This document shows positions 4,961 through 5,398 of a stretch of DNA of 5,398 nt, piece by piece (positions within the stretch are counted from its first letter, which is position 1; every line of letters starts with the position of its first letter). This DNA comes from Candidatus Heimdallarchaeota archaeon (lineage in GTDB: Archaea > Asgardarchaeota > Heimdallarchaeia > JABLTI01). A model generated the notes under the pieces. It worked only from the letters and a program-made list of their open reading frames with translations. It did no database searches and was not told where the DNA came from. The DNA lies in NCBI GenBank assembly GCA_030667035.1, contig DAOUWQ010000138.1, forward strand, positions 1-5,398, read 5' to 3'. The translations under genes and the position numbers were made by a program.

Positions 4961-5267
4961 CTTCAAAGACTAGAGTCGAGTTTGGAGGTATTAATCCATT
5001 CCCTACGTTTTTATTTCCATAAGCTAGCTGAGGTGGAATTGTTAACTTTCTTTTGCCACCAGCTTTCATAGTGATGACTCCTTGATCCCATCCTTTAATT
5101 ACTTGACCTACTCCAATTTGAAATTCTAGAGGTTCTTTCCGGTCAACAGAGCTATCAAATTTCTTGCCGTTTGTTAGCCAACCTGTATAATGAACTGAGA
5201 TCTTATCCCCTTTTTTCGGGGTTGGACCTGAGCCTTCTTTGATTTCTTCGATTTGTAATTCTGCCAT
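4938..5267 (-). CDS. FKBP-type peptidyl-prolyl cis-trans isomerase
   Basis: This is a 109-residue single-domain FKBP, which speeds cis-trans isomerisation of peptide bonds before proline during protein folding and is probably cytosolic since no signal peptide is seen. The binding-pocket residues of FKBP12 are present: Tyr27 in V-H-Y-T-G, Phe37-Asp38 in F-D-S-S, Arg43, Phe49, Val56-Ile57 and Trp60 in G-Q-V-I-K-G-W-D, Tyr83 in A-Y-G, Ile93 in I-P-P and Phe101 in F-E-V-E-L-L. There is no room for the insert-in-flap chaperone domain of SlyD-like archaeal FKBPs, so this is the minimal bacterial/eukaryotic-type form. The frame extends four codons upstream to a GTG at 5279, but the ATG at 5267 is preferred because GGAAG lies five bases before it and the protein then starts M-A-E-L-Q-I. 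It ends in a hairpin terminator and appears to be monocistronic. Confidence 0.94.
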   Translation of the reverse strand: MAELQIEEIKEGSGPTPKKGDKISVHYTGWLTNGKKFDSSVDRKEPLEFQIGVGQVIKGWDQGVITMKAGGKRKLTIPPQLAYGNKNVGNGLIPPNSTLVFEVELLKIK

Positions 5268-5317
5268 TAATTCTTCCACTCGGAATTTTTATTCTATCAT
5301 AACAAGATAATACTGTG

Positions 5318-5325
5318 TTATAAAA
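5318..5325 (-). promoter_or_regulatory. TATA-like box for the FKBP gene
   Basis: The minus strand reads TTTTATAA, centred about 54 nt before the preferred ATG. Transcription would begin near 5295, leaving a leader of about 28 nt with room for the GGAAG ribosome binding site. The surrounding sequence is very AT-rich, so the match is only moderately specific. Confidence 0.35.
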
Positions 5326-5343
5326 TAGTTTGTTAAATAAATA

Positions 5344-5355
5344 ATAAAAAAGGAA
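5344..5355 (-). terminator. T-rich tract after the right-edge fragment
   Basis: On the minus strand CC is followed by TTTTTTATTATT about ten bases after the possible stop codon at 5365. It fits an oligo-T terminator for a minus-strand gene entering from the right edge. Confidence 0.3.
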
Positions 5356-5364
5356 CGGTTAAAA

Positions 5365-5397
5365 TTACTTTACTCGAAATGAATCATCTTCAGCTAC
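5365..5397 (-). CDS. Possible C-terminal fragment of a minus-strand gene
   Basis: Of the three minus-strand frames entering from the right edge, two stop within three codons and one stays open for ten codons (V-A-E-D-D-S-F-R-V-K) to a TAA, followed by a T-rich tract. The charged tail is plausible for a protein end, but ten codons prove little and no family can be named. A plus-strand gene starting at an ATG at 5379 is an alternative. Confidence 0.3.
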   Translation of the reverse strand, partial: VAEDDSFRVK

Positions 5398-5398
5398 A

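Noticed and set aside
5268..5279. GTG start at 5279 for FKBP
   Set aside because: It adds M-E-E-L ahead of the family-typical N-terminus, while the ATG at 5267 has GGAAG at a good distance. It is not excluded, since a TATA-like box lies about 42 nt before the GTG.
5379..5398. Possible plus-strand gene start at the right edge (M-N-H-L-Q-L)
   Set aside because: There are only six codons, and the nearest AAAGGA is about 26 nt upstream. The minus-strand fragment with a stop followed by a T-rich tract is slightly better supported, though both are weak.
1..5398. CRISPR array, insertion sequence or prophage genes
   Set aside because: There are no regularly spaced repeats, no transposase or integrase motifs and no terminal inverted repeats in the window.

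Overview
This AT-rich window looks archaeal, possibly from an Asgard-type lineage. TATA-like boxes sit about 40 nt upstream of two start codons that have no clear ribosome binding site. Genes end in oligo-T tracts, and TTG is used as a start codon at least twice. A six-helix membrane protein with an N-Y-F-S-D-L-G-R motif, which I associate with DUF998-type proteins of such archaea, also fits. The lineage is an inference from gene style; there is no rRNA or other phylogenetic marker, and a bacterial source is not excluded.

Layout from the left: (1) the last 46 codons of a gene whose C-terminus resembles the next gene; (2) a complete metallo-beta-lactamase-fold (MBL) hydrolase, so the left edge appears to hold a tandem pair of MBL paralogues; (3) an alpha/beta hydrolase on the same strand, whose best start is an internal ATG with its own TATA box; (4) a short convergent intergenic gap whose hairpin can end transcription both ways; (5) L-aspartate oxidase (nadB) on the minus strand, starting at TTG behind a clear Shine-Dalgarno and a dyad; (6) a DUF998-like six-helix membrane protein, also minus; (7) a 407 bp gene-free stretch holding a GC-rich island that folds into two hairpins; (8) a minimal FKBP-type peptidyl-prolyl isomerase, minus; (9) ten codons that may be the 3' end of another minus-strand gene.

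The genes do not form an obvious single pathway. The two hydrolases of the left half could share a small-molecule hydrolysis role but have no identifiable substrate. NadB makes iminoaspartate for NAD synthesis, but its usual partners nadA and nadC are absent from the window. The least explained piece is the two-hairpin island between FKBP and the membrane protein. It is a candidate small RNA or structured leader, with a TATA-like box correctly spaced for a minus-strand transcript starting at the base of the first hairpin.
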